From a virus: a stretch of DNA of 23,724 bases. The stretch is from IMG/VR virus record IMGVR_UViG_3300013006_000127, positions 1 to 23,724 of that record. One strand, 5' to 3'. The notes below the pieces were generated by a model that was not told the DNA's origin, did not search any database, and saw nothing but the letters and a program-made list of their open reading frames with translations. Made by a program: the position numbers and the translations under genes. This document shows positions 21,897-23,724 of the stretch, in pieces (within the stretch, counting starts at the first letter, position 1; each line of letters begins with the position of its first letter).

Positions 21897-22493
21897 ATGC
21901 CCGGTCTAAACCGTGGCATGGGCTTTGAAGACCTCGACACAATCCGCGATCTCATCCGAACGCAGGGGATCACTCAGGCCGTCATTGGCGAAGAGCTGGG
22001 CCTTACCCAAGTGCAAGTTTCCAAATCGCTGGGCGGTACGAGGCGTTTCACGGTGCGCGAGATGGACAAGCTTCGTGTGCTGCTCGGCGCCGGCCTCTCT
22101 TCGCGCGAACCCTCGCTCCGTGTGCTTCCGGTTATCGGCATGACCGCTGCAGGTAATTGGCGCGAAGCGATCCAGCAGACGCGAGACTTCATGCCCGCGT
22201 TCGATCACAACACACCGAGGAACGCCTATTATCTGGACGTCGAAGGAGACTCGATGGATCTGATCGTTCCCGACGGTGGGAGGGTACTGGTCGATCCGGA
22301 CGACAAATCGCTCTTTCCTGGGCGACTGTACGTCATCCAAAACTCAGAGGGCGAAACCACCTTCAAAAAGTTTCTGGCCGATCCGGCGCGCCTAGCGCCT
22401 TGCTCGACTAATGATTCCCACCGAGAAATCCCTATGGGCGGTGAGCCCTTCTTGGTGGTTGGGCGCGTGATCTGGAGCGCTGCTCGCCACTAA
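21897..22493 (+). CDS. CI/LexA-type self-cleaving repressor
   Basis: A 198-residue repressor. The N-terminal HTH is about 13-50 (LDTIRDLIRTQGITQAVIGE then ELGLTQVQVSKSLGGTRR). The C-terminal S24 peptidase domain has the Ala85-Gly86 cleavage site in MTAAGNW, nucleophile Ser119 in GDSM and likely Lys157 in TTFKKF, nearly the same spacing as E. coli LexA (A84-G85, S119, K156). RecA-stimulated cleavage would induce the prophage. Residues N-terminal to 21897 in a longer reading frame do not belong to the family. An alternative ATG at 21918 would remove seven residues; no strong ribosome-binding site distinguishes them. It faces rightward and is flanked by operators. Confidence 0.88.
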   Translation: MPGLNRGMGFEDLDTIRDLIRTQGITQAVIGEELGLTQVQVSKSLGGTRRFTVREMDKLRVLLGAGLSSREPSLRVLPVIGMTAAGNWREAIQQTRDFMPAFDHNTPRNAYYLDVEGDSMDLIVPDGGRVLVDPDDKSLFPGRLYVIQNSEGETTFKKFLADPARLAPCSTNDSHREIPMGGEPFLVVGRVIWSAARH

Positions 22494-22758
22494 GATCCTC
22501 TCGACGCTTCCTGAGCAGCTGGGGAATTGGGAGGGGATCGTAGACAGGTGTGGCTTTGGCCAAGGCCTGCTGCAGCAGCCGGGTTTCAATTGATATCGTC
22601 TGGATGTTGCCGGGCACGGTGACATAAAAGGTGCCGTTCTCATACGAGCCTAGCTTCTCGTGAATGGCGTCCTGTTCGGCATATTTGCGCTCGCTACGCC
22701 ATGGGCCGAGCGCTCTCCCGAACATCACCAGCCGATGAAAAGTGACAGTCTGATACAT
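22432..22758 (-). CDS. Small protein between the repressor and rightward operon, unknown
   Basis: A 108-residue protein starting MYQTVTFHRLVMFGRALGPW. The first 70 residues (with LGSYENGTFYVTVPG, a possible beta unit) look like real protein, while the last about 30 residues are very basic (LLRKRREDLSG...). Its 3' end overlaps the convergent repressor by 62 bases. A GGGG lies about 10 bases before the ATG. No family recognised. It could be a small lysogeny protein; the overlap and the low-complexity end make the gene call moderate. Confidence 0.5.
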   Translation of the reverse strand: MYQTVTFHRLVMFGRALGPWRSERKYAEQDAIHEKLGSYENGTFYVTVPGNIQTISIETRLLQQALAKATPVYDPLPIPQLLRKRREDLSGEQRSRSRAQPPRRAHRP

Positions 22759-22852
22759 CCCTAACCCCGAGTCGCATGAAACGTAATTCGAACATGCTCA
22801 TCGGAAATTGCAACAGAGGGAATACGATAATTCGATAGTAGAATATTTGCCA

Positions 22853-22886
22853 TTGACGCGTGCCATTCGATTATGGAATATACGCC
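22853..22886 (+). promoter_or_regulatory. Rightward early promoter and repressor operator
   Basis: A TTGACG -35 box (22853-22858), 17-base spacer and GAATAT -10-like box (22876-22881) precede the 22911 gene. The stretch CGATTATGGAATATACGCC (22868-22886) nearly repeats that at the leftward promoter and overlaps the -10, as an operator should. A related AATATTTGCCAT is seen at 22842-22853. Confidence 0.6.
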
Positions 22887-22910
22887 TCGTTCCACTGAAC
22901 GGAGGCCGCA

Positions 22911-23291
22911 ATGGCTCGCACGACACGTACCCGCTCGACGCCCCGCAAGCGCAAGCCTGCTTCGGCGCCGCTGACCGATCCCAATCCCACTGTTGCCGTC
23001 GTCAGCGCGGAAGACAGTTATCGCGCCTGGCGCGATGCCCGCACCGAACAGGTGTTTTCGCCGGTTCAATATTCGGCCGTCACCGACCTGTTCGAGGATT
23101 ATAAGCTCTACACCGCCGCCACGCTGGGCACCCACTCGGTAATGAAGGAGGTGGAGTTCGGGCTGCTTACCAAGGCCTGGATGCACCACCGTGTCGAAAT
23201 GATGCCAATCCGCCGCGCTACCGGCGTGAAACCCGATTTCGGCGCCTGCCTCAACCGTCGTTTGATAGACGCCCGTCAGGCGGCGGCGTGA
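22911..23291 (+). CDS. First gene of the rightward early operon, unknown function
   Basis: A 126-residue protein. The N-terminus is basic (MARTTRTRSTPRKRKPAS), then a helical region with AEDSYRAWRDARTEQVFSPV and LFEDYKLYTAATLGTHSVMKEVEFG. It starts with a strong GGAGG site 5 bases before the ATG, downstream of the predicted promoter. Similar phage early proteins exist but I cannot name the family or function. Its stop shares one base with the next start (TGATG), so the two genes are coupled. A role in control of phage lysogeny or DNA metabolism is only a guess from position. Confidence 0.7.
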   Translation: MARTTRTRSTPRKRKPASAPLTDPNPTVAVVSAEDSYRAWRDARTEQVFSPVQYSAVTDLFEDYKLYTAATLGTHSVMKEVEFGLLTKAWMHHRVEMMPIRRATGVKPDFGACLNRRLIDARQAAA

Positions 23292-23724
23292 TGTCGGCCG
23301 TCCTGCAACCGTGGGTCAGAGATCTGACCATGATGCAGCAGACCGTGCTGCTGACTGCGATCCGTGGCCCCGATGGCGTGCCGAAATATGGCCCGACGAA
23401 GATGCTGCTGCGCTGGTATCGGCGCTGCGTACTGCTCTCGGCGATGGATCGTAGCGTAATACCCGATCCCATGCAGGATGCTGGCGGATCGTTCACCGGG
23501 CCCAGCCTTGTTTATGCGCGACTCGCCCAAGCCTTCAATGCGCGCCAACTGGCTCACGATGATGGCGGCGACTACGACACGCTCGAAAACGCTAACGCGA
23601 TCGTTGCCGAGGTCCGCGACGATCGCAACGGGTACGATCTATCGCTCGCCGAGCTGATCGAAGAGCAGGAGTATGAGGACGGCTGGGAGCCGCTGATGCA
23701 CGAGGTACTTGGCCAGTACCTCCG
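23291..23724 (+). CDS. Conserved early phage protein, cut by the window edge
   Basis: At least 144 codons, open to the right edge. It starts MSAVLQPWVRDLTMMQQTVL and contains AIRGPDGVPKYGPTKMLLRW then YRRCVLLSAMD. I recognise this phrase as a recurring element of conserved phage and prophage proteins of unknown function. A later part is acidic (EEQEYEDGWEPL). No catalytic motif visible. It shares a base with the stop of the gene before, so it is the second member of the rightward operon. The true end lies outside the window. Confidence 0.78.
   Translation, partial: MSAVLQPWVRDLTMMQQTVLLTAIRGPDGVPKYGPTKMLLRWYRRCVLLSAMDRSVIPDPMQDAGGSFTGPSLVYARLAQAFNARQLAHDDGGDYDTLENANAIVAEVRDDRNGYDLSLAELIEEQEYEDGWEPLMHEVLGQYL

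Overview
The window is most of an early and head/neck region of a temperate, lambdoid-type siphophage (prophage or phage genome) of a high-GC alphaproteobacterium. A sphingomonad host is my best guess from protein style and the gene-transfer-agent-like tail chaperone, but it is not proven. Almost everything from about 21.8 kb down to 0.7 kb is read leftward as one long, tightly overlapped series of genes. Many junctions are ATGA, GTGA or TGATG overlaps.

Right end (21.6-23.7 kb): an immunity switch. A LexA/CI-type self-cleaving repressor (+) lies beside a leftward early promoter and about 1 kb from a rightward early promoter. The two promoters share a nearly identical 19-bp core. The rightward operon starts with two conserved phage proteins of unknown function and runs off the window; the integrase is not visible and may lie beyond it. 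The leftward operon starts with a Cro/YdaS-like HTH protein, followed by several small DNA-binding or unknown proteins, an ASCH-like protein, a DUF5131 radical-SAM-like protein, a protein with five predicted HTH units and a DNA methyltransferase.

Middle (10.6-16.5 kb): replication. There is a CHC2/Toprim primase, small coupled proteins, a GapR (DUF2312) homologue, and a D5/P4-type SF3 helicase. A 300-bp iteron-like array, about 12 copies of a site close to AACCCGCCGTCA, is a candidate origin. A two-helix membrane protein on the opposite strand interrupts the series. A DUF6362-like regulator candidate and a 200-bp control region with a perfect 14-bp hairpin and four CCCTAAA/TTTAGGG boxes lie just before the packaging genes.

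Left (0.7-10.9 kb): HNH nuclease, TerS, TerL, portal, S49 prohead protease, HK97-fold capsid, two virion proteins of unclear role, gp6-like connector, head closure, HK97 gp10-like protein, DUF3168 tail terminator, tail tube, a small unknown, and a GTA gp10-like tail assembly chaperone. The chaperone has a textbook -1 frameshift signal (slippery GGGAAAA plus stem-loop) that would add a 63-residue TAC-like tail. Terminator-like hairpins sit directly before the capsid gene and the tail tube gene.

Left edge (1-0.7 kb): a less GC-rich insert with a ribbon-helix-helix regulator, its likely operator, and a small secreted protein. It sits where a tape-measure gene is expected. Tape measure, tail tip and lysis genes are not in the window and probably lie to the left.
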